Of a stretch of 47,657 bases of DNA, positions 1 through 6,478 are shown piece by piece (the first letter of the stretch is position 1; each line of letters opens with the position of its first letter). A program made the position numbers and the translations under genes. Source of the stretch: an uncultured Methanosarcinales archaeon (lineage in GTDB: Archaea > Halobacteriota > Methanosarcinia > Methanotrichales > Methanotrichaceae); contig CAIQHB010000070.1 of NCBI GenBank assembly GCA_903871465.1, positions 1 through 47,657 on the forward strand. The letters run 5' to 3'. A model generated the notes under the pieces. The model did not search any database. It saw only the letters and a program-made list of their open reading frames with translations, and was not told where the DNA came from.

Positions 1-168
1 CAGTGCGTAAGACTACAGACTCGACGCTGGATGAGATCAAAGCAGTGCGTAAGACTACAGACTCGACGCTGGATGAGATCAAAGCAGTGCGTAAGACTAC
101 AGACTCGACGCTGGATGAGATCAAAGCGGTGCGGGGGAGCACCGAAACAACTCTCGAAGAAATTAAAG
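1..168 (+). repeat. 42-bp coding minisatellite, three perfect units plus one diverged
   Basis: Units occupy 1-42, 43-84 and 85-126 with no base difference between them; 127-168 is a diverged fourth unit. The period is a multiple of three, so gain or loss of units keeps the reading frame. The array may continue to the left of the window. Confidence 0.95.
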
Positions 169-254
169 GCTTGAGAGAAGATATCCAACCAGGGTATGCA
201 AGACAGGTGCGAGAAGACGTCCGTGCCATAAAAGAACGCTTGGGCATGTCCTGA
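1..254 (+). CDS. C-terminal end of a coiled-coil protein built on 14-residue repeats (5' end outside window)
   Basis: The frame is open from the window edge to a TGA at 252-254, so this is the tail of a longer gene; the GTG at 3 is probably an internal Val. It begins with three repeats of the 14-residue unit VRKTTDSTLDEIKA, then a diverged fourth (VRGSTETTLEEIKG), then a unique tail ending in KERLGMS. Charged and hydrophobic residues alternate as in a coiled coil. No enzymatic motif is visible. The repeats are identical at DNA level, so copy number probably varies. Function unknown; a structural or sensory coiled-coil tail is the most that can be said. Confidence 0.6.
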   Translation, partial: VRKTTDSTLDEIKAVRKTTDSTLDEIKAVRKTTDSTLDEIKAVRGSTETTLEEIKGLREDIQPGYARQVREDVRAIKERLGMS

Positions 255-930
255 AATGATATGCAATTAAGAATATTGCGCGCAGCTTTGCAGCTCTCCT
301 ATCATCCTTGCTGACCTCATGCTCCTGCCTCCACTGATCCCTGTGCAGGCAGTGCTGCAGCGTCTGTGGCGAACTATAGTCACGTACCCCGAAATGTTCG
401 CTCTTTCCACCTTTCGGGCCAGCCATTCTTTTCGATCCGGTCCATGTATTACCATCTTCAAAAATGGCCGCCTTGCAGCCTACAGCGCCCGAAATCCAGG
501 CGCCTTCTCCCGGCCTCCAATGTCGACAAGCCCGCCAACTGCGGCCCGGAGGTGAGTGGAGTGCAATCTCGGTTAAGATGGATCTTGTTAATCTGATAGC
601 CAAACCTCTTGGGTTACGGACGGCCACCACAGAGACACAGAGCGCACGGAGGACGCACAGAGAAAAAAAACGAAAATTTAAAGTTGGGATCACACGCATG
701 TTATATGTTGGAATTATAGATATGATGATCATAACCCCGGTCTATGGACGGTCACCATGGGGCAAACGCGCACAAAGAAAATCCAGGGTAAATTTCGAGT
801 CTTAATATTATATATATTTTTTTAGTAGTCTCTGTGCGTTCTCTGTGAACTCTGTGCCTCTGTGGTGGGAGTTCGTTAGTAGTATGTATAATAATCATTC
901 GATGATTTAGGAAAGAAGGAAGCATCCCAG
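255..930. other. Non-coding, repeat-rich stretch
   Basis: I see no convincing gene here. The stretch carries members of several dispersed repeats. One at 349-410 is similar to 6147-6209, one at 484-537 is similar to 2226-2279, and one at 545-581 is similar to 3145-3181. A long inverted repeat has arms at about 626-664 and 831-869 related to the elements at 25.7 and 27.2 kb. Open frames crossing it are low-complexity shadows of these repeats. Confidence 0.7.
626..869. repeat. Inverted-repeat element, CTCTGTG family (copy 1)
   Basis: The left arm (626-664) starts CCACCACAGAGACACAGAG and the right arm (831-869) reads CTCTGTGCGTTCTCTGTG and onward to CTCTGTGGTGG. The arms are near reverse complements, separated by about 165 AT-rich bases. 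The arm sequence matches the elements at 25635-25860 and 27086-27309, but here the arm order is reversed, so it may be two half-elements or a differently bounded copy. Shorter decayed matches lie near 3211-3250, 3790-3830 and 3895-3950. Confidence 0.75.
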
Positions 931-1338
931 CTAACCATTAACCAGCCTTCTTACTCCATCCTTAAGCATTATCACGTTGAAGTTTATAATCAACCCCAGC
1001 CATGCATCTCTCAACCTCAGATATGTCAGCAGCTGCGCATCATGAATGGGCTCAAGAGCTTCTATCGACTTCAGCTCAACTATAACTTTATCTTCCACCA
1101 GCAAATCCATCCTGTATCCGCAGTCAAGATCCACTCCCTTGTAATTCAAGGGCAGAGGGACCTGCCGTTCGAATTTAATTCCCCTCAATGTCATCTCGCA
1201 GCACAGACACTCTTCATAGGCAGATTCAAGAAGTCCGGGACCAAGGTGCTTGTGGACCTCAATGGCCGCGCCGATGATCTTCCCGGATATATCATTCTCC
1301 TGGCGCCCGGTAGTTGCCCCCTGATTTATTTCTGTCAA
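931..1338 (-). CDS. GxxExxY-family protein
   Basis: This 135-residue protein has the family signature at about residues 33-41 (GPGLLESAYEE) after the conserved IIGAAIEVHKHLG helix. Further on is a nuclease-like core: YRMDLLVEDKVIVELKS, where the D and the ExK pair resemble a PD-(D/E)XK active site, followed by H-AQLLTYLR. The length is normal for the family, so it looks intact. GxxExxY proteins are widespread in bacteria and archaea, often as accessory genes, and their function is not established; a nuclease role is inferred from the fold-like motif only. It is the first gene of a long minus-strand series of accessory genes. Confidence 0.88.
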   Translation of the reverse strand: MTEINQGATTGRQENDISGKIIGAAIEVHKHLGPGLLESAYEECLCCEMTLRGIKFERQVPLPLNYKGVDLDCGYRMDLLVEDKVIVELKSIEALEPIHDAQLLTYLRLRDAWLGLIINFNVIMLKDGVRRLVNG

Positions 1339-1587
1339 GTATTCTCACACCTTTAGTTTATTATCGCAGTGCGAGGGTCTAAGATACTTATAAAAGTTTC
1401 TGATGATTGATAGATTGAGATGGCTTCCTGTTAGGTTGGGCGTGTTGGCGATAACTAACCTGGGGTTTACGGGAATAAAACCTACGTCGTCACAGATCGT
1501 ACAGAGGATGATCGTGGAATCGATGCACGCCCCATTTAATGCAAAAGTAAGCCACATACGGTCCTCTCGTGAGTCCGGCTTTTTCTA

Positions 1588-1785
1588 TCAGCTTCTTGTG
1601 GAGGCCATCTTGAGTCCTTCTCCTGCGCTCTTGAGTCGGGATTTCAGGCATCCTATTATAGCCTCGTTTACGTTTTCCAAAGCATTTTCGAGGGTTTCTC
1701 CTTCAGAAAGACAGCCTGGAAGGTCAGGGCACTCGGCTACATATCTGCCTTCATCATTTTTCTCTATGATAATGTTAAATTTCAT
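1588..1785 (-). CDS. HicB-like antitoxin, no HicA partner seen
   Basis: The 65-residue protein starts MKFNIIIEKNDEGRYVAECPDLPGC, the classic HicB partial RNase H-like fold, followed by the helix in which SEGET and ALENVNEAI appear. HicB proteins neutralise the HicA mRNA interferase and often repress their own operon. No HicA-like frame (small dsRBD-like protein with a GSH motif) is visible on either side, so this is an orphan or has lost its toxin. The C-terminal tail (KSAGEGLKMASTRS) has no obvious DNA-binding domain. A frameshifted relative lies at 3965-4136. Confidence 0.85.
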   Translation of the reverse strand: MKFNIIIEKNDEGRYVAECPDLPGCLSEGETLENALENVNEAIIGCLKSRLKSAGEGLKMASTRS

Positions 1786-1844
1786 GATTGTAGTTACATG
1801 TCTTAAGTCGTATAAGCTTTCTGGATGCTGGTTCTGAGCATGCC

Positions 1845-1950
1845 TTACAACATTGGGCTAAAAGTAGGATAATCGAGAAGATGATATGTCAGGATAATTG
1901 AATCAACAAGGACTCTCTCACCCGGTGGCAAATTGGCCAGAGTCCTTCTT
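1845..1950 (-). pseudogene. PIN-domain (VapC-like) toxin remnant, N-terminus only
   Basis: Directly downstream of the DUF104-like antitoxin, a second frame reads NLPPGERVLVDSIILTYHLL and stops about 13 residues later. The V-D-S-x-I-L-T-Y core is the first beta strand and first catalytic Asp of a PIN ribonuclease; the usual Asn after Ser is Ile here. A normal PIN toxin runs 120-150 residues, so all other acidic residues are missing. It closely matches the remnant at 6479-6567 (ENEKVFIDSNILTYFLL). Confidence 0.65.
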
Positions 1951-2136
1951 TCATTGTGACCCATATTTCGTATCCTCTATGATTTCATCTATCGCTTCTG
2001 CGTCGAGTTTAATCAACCCATATGTTCTCTTTACGATATTTTTCTTTATCTCTAATTCGACTTCCTCGCCCTCTTCAAGATCCAGGTCTCCAACAGGCCT
2101 CAGGACATGACTCTCATAAATGGCTTTTACCTTCAT
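1951..2136 (-). CDS. DUF104/AF2212-like antitoxin, copy 1
   Basis: The 61-residue protein begins MKVKAIYESHVLRPVGDLDL and continues EEGEEVELEIKKN, the typical beta-rich N-terminal half of DUF104 (PF01954) antitoxins. It ends with YGLIKLDAEAIDEIIEDTKYGSQ split here as YGLIKLDAEAID and EIIEDTKYG. Such proteins pair with PIN toxins in archaea. Its former partner appears to be the stump at 1845-1950. All of it except the last residues lies in a 259-bp block duplicated at 5564-5822, and the two proteins differ at position 16 (Val/Ile), near the C-terminus (Glu/Gly), and in their tails. Confidence 0.82.
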   Translation of the reverse strand: MKVKAIYESHVLRPVGDLDLEEGEEVELEIKKNIVKRTYGLIKLDAEAIDEIIEDTKYGSQ

Positions 2137-2218
2137 TAATATCGCCAGAAATTAGTATCCGCGCAATGGCTAAATCTTTTTGCACTCGATGACTTTTAAA
2201 TGCAGGAGCAATTCTCGC
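1960..2218. repeat. 259-bp duplicated block, copy 1
   Basis: By eye it aligns without gaps to 5564-5822 with 6 substitutions in 259 positions (about 97.7% identity). It carries the DUF104-like antitoxin from the codon for TKYG back to its start plus about 80 bp upstream, including a possible TATA box (minus strand, TTTAAAAG near 2201-2210). Both boundaries are sharp. Confidence 0.93.
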
Positions 2219-2225
2219 AATGCAT

Positions 2226-2279
2226 AGCGCCCAAAATCCGTGCGCCTTCTCCCGGCCTCCAATGTCGACAAGCCCGCCA
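2226..2279. repeat. 54-bp dispersed repeat (second copy at 484-537)
   Basis: It runs from AGCGCCC to AAGCCCGCCA and differs from 484-537 at 3 of 54 positions. It lies in the upstream gap between the DUF104-like gene and the PIN toxin gene. No function visible. Confidence 0.85.
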
Positions 2280-2351
2280 CCGGCTGCAGTTGGAATTTAA
2301 TTCTTCCTGATGACTTTGTGGCAGGTTTTCCTTTAGCAGAGGGTTGTATGA

Positions 2352-2822
2352 TCAAACGGATATGGACTGATCTGCGTCCACAGACTTCAAGAGATCCAAA
2401 AGATCCGCAGTCGTATAGACTTTCACAGACTTCTGTTTCTTGAAATGCTTATCATTGGACCATACTGGACAGCAAAGCTGCAATGCTAAAGCTAAAATCG
2501 GTGCATCCTTTTCATCGATCTCTTTCATGATCTCGGATGCATTTTTTATCTTTTGGCAATATAAATCAAAAGGGGCGATCTTAATCTCTTCCATGATATA
2601 TCTTTCAGCAAATTCAAGTGATAAGGATTGAGACTTTCTCTCTCGTTTTGCTATAATATAACTTCTATATTTTTCTATTTCCTTTAATCCATATTCTGGA
2701 AAGTAGATACTGAAAAATTTAGATCTTATCAATTGTGCGTGTATTGAATGGTCCTTCAGAAGAGCCGATATAAGGATATTAGTATCGACTACAATTCTAG
2801 GCTCTTCTTTTCTTCTTTCCAT
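2352..2822 (-). CDS. PIN-domain toxin (VapC-like ribonuclease)
   Basis: The 156-residue protein has PIN landmarks: IVVDTNILISALL at residues 10-22 with Asp13, an acidic helix (FPEYGLKEIEKY) after the SKFFSIYFPE strand, and DEKDAPILALALQL with WSNDKHF near the C-terminus for the later acidic residues. PIN toxins cleave tRNA, rRNA or mRNA using a Mg2+-bound acidic cluster. Full length suggests it is intact, the only such PIN gene in this island. It overlaps the 3' end of its upstream neighbour by 34 bp, a typical antitoxin-toxin arrangement. Confidence 0.87.
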   Translation of the reverse strand: MERRKEEPRIVVDTNILISALLKDHSIHAQLIRSKFFSIYFPEYGLKEIEKYRSYIIAKRERKSQSLSLEFAERYIMEEIKIAPFDLYCQKIKNASEIMKEIDEKDAPILALALQLCCPVWSNDKHFKKQKSVKVYTTADLLDLLKSVDADQSISV

Positions 2823-2998
2823 ACTCGCTCTCGCACTTCCTCTAAAGCCTGAAGATCCTCTTCCGCAAGATCCAGATCCTCGACTGCTCTTTCAAATAGC
2901 ACCCATTTTGTTTCTTCTTCTTTAATGAGGTCATCGATCTTCTTCTTTAGGGGCTTCAAGGGCAGGCAATCTGGGATCTCAACCTCAATTACACCCAC
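2789..2998 (-). CDS. Putative antitoxin of the adjacent PIN toxin
   Basis: This 69-residue acidic protein (begins MGVIEVEIPDCLPLKPLKKK) is mostly helical after a short beta N-terminus and is rich in Glu and Leu (EEDLQALEEVRERVWKEE). It lies just upstream of the toxin gene and overlaps it by 34 bp. Small size, acidity and position point to a VapB-type antitoxin, although no AbrB, RHH or Phd signature is clear. Confident as a gene, less so as to family. Confidence 0.72.
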   Translation of the reverse strand: MGVIEVEIPDCLPLKPLKKKIDDLIKEEETKWVLFERAVEDLDLAEEDLQALEEVRERVWKEEKKSLEL

Positions 2999-3298
2999 TT
3001 TATCACCACACGACTATCTGTCCTTGTAGTTCATAAACTCTTTCTTGGATTAGTCATTCAATGATCGCAGATCGCTCCTGCGCCCCCTGTCCTCTCGCCG
3101 GGGCTTTGGTCTCCTGCAACTCTTGTTTAGGGCGGCAACCCTGGTCCGGAGGTGGTTGGTGTGCAATCTCGGTTAAGCTGGGGGGAGGATAGTTTGAACA
3201 CTGGTGGTTTACGGGAAGAAAACCACAGAGGCCCGAGAGCGCACGGGGGACGAGCGGACGGAGACGACTATTATCTCAGATGCAATCGTTTGCGTATT
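2999..3298. other. Non-coding stretch with repeat fragments
   Basis: I see no gene here. It contains the 3145-3181 copy of a short repeat shared with 545-581 (GTGCAATCTCGGTTAAG core) and, at about 3210-3250, a decayed half of the CTCTGTG-family inverted repeat. The order, short repeat then hairpin arm, is the same as at 545-664, suggesting one composite element. Confidence 0.6.
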
Positions 3299-3457
3299 TT
3301 ATGAATCTAATGGTTGAAAATCGTAGGCATGAGCTTGCAGTCTTCCTCGCAACATGCCTTCATTGGGGCCGAATTCGCTAAAGTCCGCTTTCTTATCGGC
3401 TATTATTTCCGCATTTCTTATTCGGAGTTCGACATCCCTGAAATAATCAGAGATCAC
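3299..3457 (-). pseudogene. Truncated TumE-like (DUF6516) toxin
   Basis: Translation from a GTG at 3457, overlapping the upstream stop as GTGA, gives VISDYFRDVELRIRNAE, then DFSEFGPNEGMLRGRLQ, which I recognise as the N-terminal half of archaeal TumE-type toxins. After GRLQ the sequence loses similarity and stops at about 52 residues, roughly half the usual length. The missing half is replaced by the repeat-bearing gap at 2999-3298, so the toxin is probably dead. Family assignment is from memory of its motif. Confidence 0.6.
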
Positions 3458-3708
3458 GAGGAAAGCACCGCTCTTGCTTTCTTTATCTCTCCCGCAATCG
3501 AATTCTTTCCTTTCAAAAGACCCCACCACTCGAAGTAGTCTTGAGAATCTCCCAGTTCTCCATTCTCGAATCTGCTCAAGAATTTCTGAGAATCCATCTC
3601 ATATCGTCGTTCGAATTCTTTGATCTCTTCTTCAGCCAACCTCATTTTCATCTCTAGCAGTCCTATCTCCCGGCTTCTAGGACCTTTTGATAATGAGTTC
3701 TGCATCAT
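3454..3708 (-). CDS. TumA-like antitoxin
   Basis: The 84-residue protein starts MMQNSLSKGPRSREI and contains the helical segment EEEIKEFERRYEMDSQKF with DYFEWWGLLKG, typical of small archaeal proteins encoded directly before TumE toxins. Its TGA overlaps the GTG start of the truncated toxin by four bases, so the two were translationally coupled. Likely an antitoxin left without a functional toxin. Confidence 0.68.
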   Translation of the reverse strand: MMQNSLSKGPRSREIGLLEMKMRLAEEEIKEFERRYEMDSQKFLSRFENGELGDSQDYFEWWGLLKGKNSIAGEIKKARAVLSS

Positions 3709-3964
3709 TAGCTGTTGTGGCGCTTATCATCATAATAAATTGCTTCTAGCCTTATAAGACTTCGTAGCTTGGGTAAGCCCTGGTGGTTGCGGAATTAAAC
3801 GTCAGAGTCGCAGAGGACGAACGACGGAGAACTACTATCCGGGAAGTAATTGGCTGGGCTTTTCAGGGTTGGATGGAATGGAGATGAGGAAGATTACGCG
3901 TCTCTGTTAACTCTTTGCGTTTTGTGATTTGATGATAGTTGGTGCCAGACCCGGGAATTGAAAC

Positions 3965-4136
3965 TCAATCACCGATAATTTGCATCTCGAGATAAGCCTC
4001 GATCGCTTCTTTTACTCTTTCCAGGAGGTCGTCCATGCTTCTAGCTTGTGTGTGGCATCCGGGAAGGGTTGGAACTGTCGCTACGAGGTAGCCATCCTCG
4101 TCTTTTTCAACCAAAACACTGAATTTTTTTTTTCAT
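3965..4136 (-). pseudogene. HicB-like antitoxin with a homopolymer frameshift
   Basis: After ATG there are ten A residues; this frame stops after nine codons. With nine A residues the frame would read on through FSVLVEKDEDGYLVATVPTL, PGCHTQARSMDDLLERV and KEAIEAYLEMQIIGD to a stop, a complete short HicB protein resembling 1588-1785. So this is either a real slippage mutation, a phase-variable run, or a sequencing error. No HicA gene is adjacent. Confidence 0.75.
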
Positions 4137-4294
4137 GACCACATGCTACTGCCTGAATATTCACAGTCGTCTATAATTTGACTGGGATCGAGCTTATCTT
4201 TTTTTGCCTGGATGGAATCCGTGGCCATTGAAATGAAGCCTGCAACACGGTCCCTATAAAAACAAAGATGCGTTTTGCTCAGGAATTCCGTTCA

Positions 4295-4447
4295 TTAGAA
4301 TTTATTACGATTGGCCCTGTAAATTCTCTTCGCTTTCCTGAAAAAAGCTAGCTGCTTGGAGGTGAAGACTGTGCCATTTTCATTCTGGAGGAATTCGTCT
4401 GCTTCAGCACCCTCAAATACCAATCCCAGCTTAGTCGGCCTTGCCAT
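4295..4447 (-). CDS. Small 50-residue protein downstream of a winged-helix regulator
   Basis: It starts MARPTKLGLVFEGAEADEF and ends KRIYRANRNKF. The coding sequence uses ordinary codons with a GGAG-containing region upstream (GAGGAGTCAGGAA). It lies about 90 bp behind the winged-helix gene on the same strand and probably shares its operon. I know of no function; its basic tail and conserved look suggest a real small protein, perhaps part of a toxin-antitoxin-like pair. Confidence 0.6.
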   Translation of the reverse strand: MARPTKLGLVFEGAEADEFLQNENGTVFTSKQLAFFRKAKRIYRANRNKF

Positions 4448-4535
4448 TTCCTGACTCCTCTTGGCTCAATCTTAAATCGATATCATCCAATGCTCTGTCT
4501 TGAGAATGAAGCACTTTCTCCCCTGTCTAAGCGAC

Positions 4536-4925
4536 TCACGCAAGGATGAGCCGGGGGTCCGATTTGTTTTCGTGGGAATCTATTGTGGCCTCTTCTTTTT
4601 CAAGACGAGTTGCATGGAATTCACAGATAGCGTTATCCAACTCAATGAATTTCTTGACCACCGGGTTCTTTAAATTCAATTTATACATTTTCGCTCTTCC
4701 GACCATGCGTGTTTCTCTCACCAGGCCATTTTTCTCTAAATTCTCCCACGCCATAGAGAGGGTTGTTCGGCTGATTCCTGCTCCTTTCGCTATGTCGGTT
4801 TTTGAGTAATCGTAAGCTTTGTTATCCATCAGGAAGTCCAATATTCTCAAAGCCGGGCTTTTTATGCCAAACTCTTTGAGAAATAGCGTCTCATCATGGT
4901 CTTCTATGGGGGGGATTCCGTCCAT
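4536..4925 (-). CDS. Winged helix-turn-helix transcription regulator
   Basis: The 129-residue protein has a wHTH in its middle: PALRILDFLMDNK, then YSKTDIAKGAGISRTTL as helix-turn-helix, then ENLEKNGLVRETRMVGRA as wing, followed by a helical tail that could dimerise. It resembles small archaeal MarR/ArsR-like regulators. Upstream is an AT-rich stretch (4930-5040) with TATA-like sequences in both directions, so it may be divergently controlled with the gene at 5065. It has no effector domain. Likely autoregulates itself and the 50-residue gene behind it; this is inference. Confidence 0.8.
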   Translation of the reverse strand: MDGIPPIEDHDETLFLKEFGIKSPALRILDFLMDNKAYDYSKTDIAKGAGISRTTLSMAWENLEKNGLVRETRMVGRAKMYKLNLKNPVVKKFIELDNAICEFHATRLEKEEATIDSHENKSDPRLILA

Positions 4926-5064
4926 TTATGGGTAGTCTCCTTTTTATTGATGATAAGGGTTTAGTAGCATTGTTGGGCATTATTGATAAATAAAGCTTTC
5001 GTTAATGTATAAAATATTGAACAAGCGATACTTTTAAATCCCTTTGAGTTTATCGAATCCGCAA

Positions 5065-5349
5065 ATGGCAAAGCGTCTCAAAAATTCCGAAGAGATTAAC
5101 GAGATAAAAGCCACGGTCTTCGATAAATTAAATAGGCGTGGAAAATGGGGACCCATTCACACCAGCAAGGAAAATGCCATTAAGGGCATACCCAGTCATG
5201 ATATAGGCGCCGCCAAAGACGTCATAGAAGATGCAATCAAAGACGGATTTTTAAACCTTAAGCCCACAAGCTATGGTGACCAAATATCTCTTAACTTCAA
5301 GAGAAAGGAAGAAATCAAGGCTATTATAGAAACCTATTCTTATCTATGA
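5065..5349 (+). CDS. Hypothetical 94-residue archaeal protein, winged-helix-like
   Basis: I take ATG 5065 (MAKRLKNSEEINEIKATVF) because a TATA-like TTTTAAAT lies at 5032-5039, which would put transcription start only a few bases before it. The protein continues DKLNRRGKWGPIHTSKENAI and has GIPSHDIGAAKDVIEDAI, ending IIETYSYL. The alternation of helices with a final beta pair looks like a small winged-helix domain. It is the only plus-strand gene in the antitoxin island. Function unknown. Confidence 0.72.
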   Translation: MAKRLKNSEEINEIKATVFDKLNRRGKWGPIHTSKENAIKGIPSHDIGAAKDVIEDAIKDGFLNLKPTSYGDQISLNFKRKEEIKAIIETYSYL

Positions 5350-5382
5350 ATACTCTTTCGCCAGACTGGAGCTGAGATAAAA

Positions 5383-5568
5383 TCAATCCCACATCTCCAT
5401 ATCAATTATCTCATCAGCCAGCTTTCTTGGAATTTTCATCATTCCATAAAACCTATCAACTGCGCTCTTTTGAGCAAGAATATCTACATCCTTTCTTTCG
5501 AGAGGACCAATCTCCGTAACGGGCTTTGATAAACTTTCCTCATGTCTCCCAATTACTTTTATGCCCAT
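5383..5568 (-). CDS. Small antitoxin-like protein with a YGxxK C-terminal motif
   Basis: The 61-residue frame begins MGIKVIGRHEESLSKP and ends FYGMMKIPRKLADEII-DMEMWD. Its C-terminus matches the motif shared by the other small antitoxins here (YG-x-x-K-L then an acidic EII helix). It overlaps the 3' end of the second DUF104-like gene by 29 bp, exactly where the 259-bp duplicated block ends, so it could be the C-terminal part of an older antitoxin whose front was replaced by the block. No toxin follows. Confidence 0.5.
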   Translation of the reverse strand: MGIKVIGRHEESLSKPVTEIGPLERKDVDILAQKSAVDRFYGMMKIPRKLADEIIDMEMWD

Positions 5569-5740
5569 ATTTCGTATCCCCTATGATTTCATCTATCGCT
5601 TCTGCGTCGAGTTTAATCAACCCATATGTTCTCTTCACGATATTTTTCTTTATCTCTAATTCGACTTCCTCGCCCTCTTCAAGATCCAGGTCTCCAATAG
5701 GCCTCAGGACATGACTCTCATAAATGGCTTTTACCTTCAT
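5540..5740 (-). CDS. DUF104/AF2212-like antitoxin, copy 2
   Basis: The 66-residue protein has the same first 57 residues as the copy at 1951-2136 apart from Ile for Val at 16 and Gly for Glu in DEIIGDTKYG, then a different tail (HKSNWET) because the duplicated block ends at TKYG. The changed Glu lies in the presumed toxin-binding helix. No PIN frame follows directly. Either a recent duplicate acting as an extra antitoxin or non-functional baggage. Confidence 0.75.
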   Translation of the reverse strand: MKVKAIYESHVLRPIGDLDLEEGEEVELEIKKNIVKRTYGLIKLDAEAIDEIIGDTKYGHKSNWET

Positions 5741-5822
5741 TAATATCGCCAGAAACTAGTATCCGCTCAATGGCTAAATCTTTTTGCACTCGATGACTTT
5801 TAAATGCTGGAGCAATTCTCGC
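5564..5822. repeat. 259-bp duplicated block, copy 2
   Basis: Direct-orientation copy of 1960-2218 with six substitutions and no gaps. It joins unrelated sequence at both ends: the 5383-5568 frame on one side and a truncated PIN frame on the other. Confidence 0.93.
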
Positions 5823-5836
5823 CCTCTCTGATTTAT

Positions 5837-5908
5837 CTATTGGGAATAGAAAAAGAGATGATGATAGATGATGATGTTAGTGTCGATCAGTATCGCCAGG
5901 TATCTTCC
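5837..5908 (-). pseudogene. PIN-domain toxin remnant
   Basis: Overlapping the end of the antitoxin at 5887-6042, another frame reads GRYLAILIDTNIIIYHH and stops ten residues after the DTN. LIDTN is the first PIN beta strand with its catalytic Asp. The remainder of the domain is gone; the break lies next to the edge of the duplicated block at 5822, which may have caused the loss. Confidence 0.68.
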
Positions 5909-6042
5909 TCCAGATCCAGGATCTCTTCTATGCCTAAAACCCTGTCAAGCTTGACGATTCCATAATACTTATCTAGGATCTTCTTCAGGAGATCGTTCAA
6001 AAGCAGTCCCTCGGGCACATCCACTTTTTTCTCGCCCACCAT
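5887..6042 (-). CDS. Small VapB-like antitoxin (51 residues)
   Basis: It starts MVGEKKVDVPEGLLLNDL and ends ILDLEEDTWRY. The middle, YYGIVKLDRVLGIEEIL, matches the YG-x-x-K-L motif of neighbouring antitoxins. It resembles 6216-6401, which ends FELEEDNWLC. The overlapping PIN fragment is its former toxin. Short, but its codon use and position support a real gene. Confidence 0.68.
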   Translation of the reverse strand: MVGEKKVDVPEGLLLNDLLKKILDKYYGIVKLDRVLGIEEILDLEEDTWRY

Positions 6043-6146
6043 TAACCACTATACAACTCTAATCGCTTTTTAGCTATGGACCTTTTCATCCAAAATTCAT
6101 GACAATTTAAGGAATCCAATCCAGTTCACCCTGTTCTGCAGTGCCG

Positions 6147-6209
6147 GCAAATGCTGTAGTGTCTGTGGCGGACTATAGTCCCGTACCAGAGATATTCTCC
6201 CTTTCCTCC
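6147..6209. repeat. Dispersed repeat with ACTATAGT core (other copy at 349-410)
   Basis: Both copies share GTCTGTGGCG(A/G)ACTATAGT followed by (C/A)CGTACC and a pyrimidine-rich end. The core contains the palindrome ACTATAGT. Here the repeat begins just where the PIN frame downstream of 6216-6401 degenerates. Confidence 0.75.
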
Positions 6210-6215
6210 GCTCAA

Positions 6216-6401
6216 TCAGCACAGCCAGTTGTCTTCCTCTAGTTCGAAGATCTCCTCAAGAGTAAGTGGTTTCTTTAGCTTTAATATGCCTACATAATTT
6301 TCCAAGATCTTCATCCTATCCTCTTTGGAAGGCATTCCTGTTATCTCCATATCCTTTGTTAATCCTGGGGTTATCTCTTTCTTCAATTCCGGTTTTTGCA
6401 T
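6216..6401 (-). CDS. Small VapB-like antitoxin, possibly N-terminally extended
   Basis: The 61-residue frame from ATG 6401 reads MQKPELKKEITPGL and ends YVGILKLKKPLTLEEI-FELEEDNWLC, with the same C-terminal plan as 5887-6042. The frame stays open upstream through ESLRRFEIYYASNEEVISKA, so translation may begin earlier from a non-ATG codon or this may be a fusion with debris. Behind it, another frame gives GRQLAVLIE, the very start of a PIN domain, before a dispersed repeat takes over. Confidence 0.62.
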   Translation of the reverse strand: MQKPELKKEITPGLTKDMEITGMPSKEDRMKILENYVGILKLKKPLTLEEIFELEEDNWLC

Positions 6402-6478
6402 GAGGAGAGCCTTGATTGCTTTAGATATTACTTCTTCGTTGGAAGCATAATATATTTCAAACCTTCTAAGGGATTCAT

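Noticed and set aside
163-732. Long minus-strand open frame across the repeat region
   Set aside because: It runs over three dispersed repeats and a hairpin arm, has low-quality residue composition, and similar strings recur at other repeat copies.
1345-1557. Frame between the GxxExxY and HicB-like genes as a possible HicA
   Set aside because: No HicA landmarks (GSH motif, dsRBD-like pattern) and the residue mix looks random.
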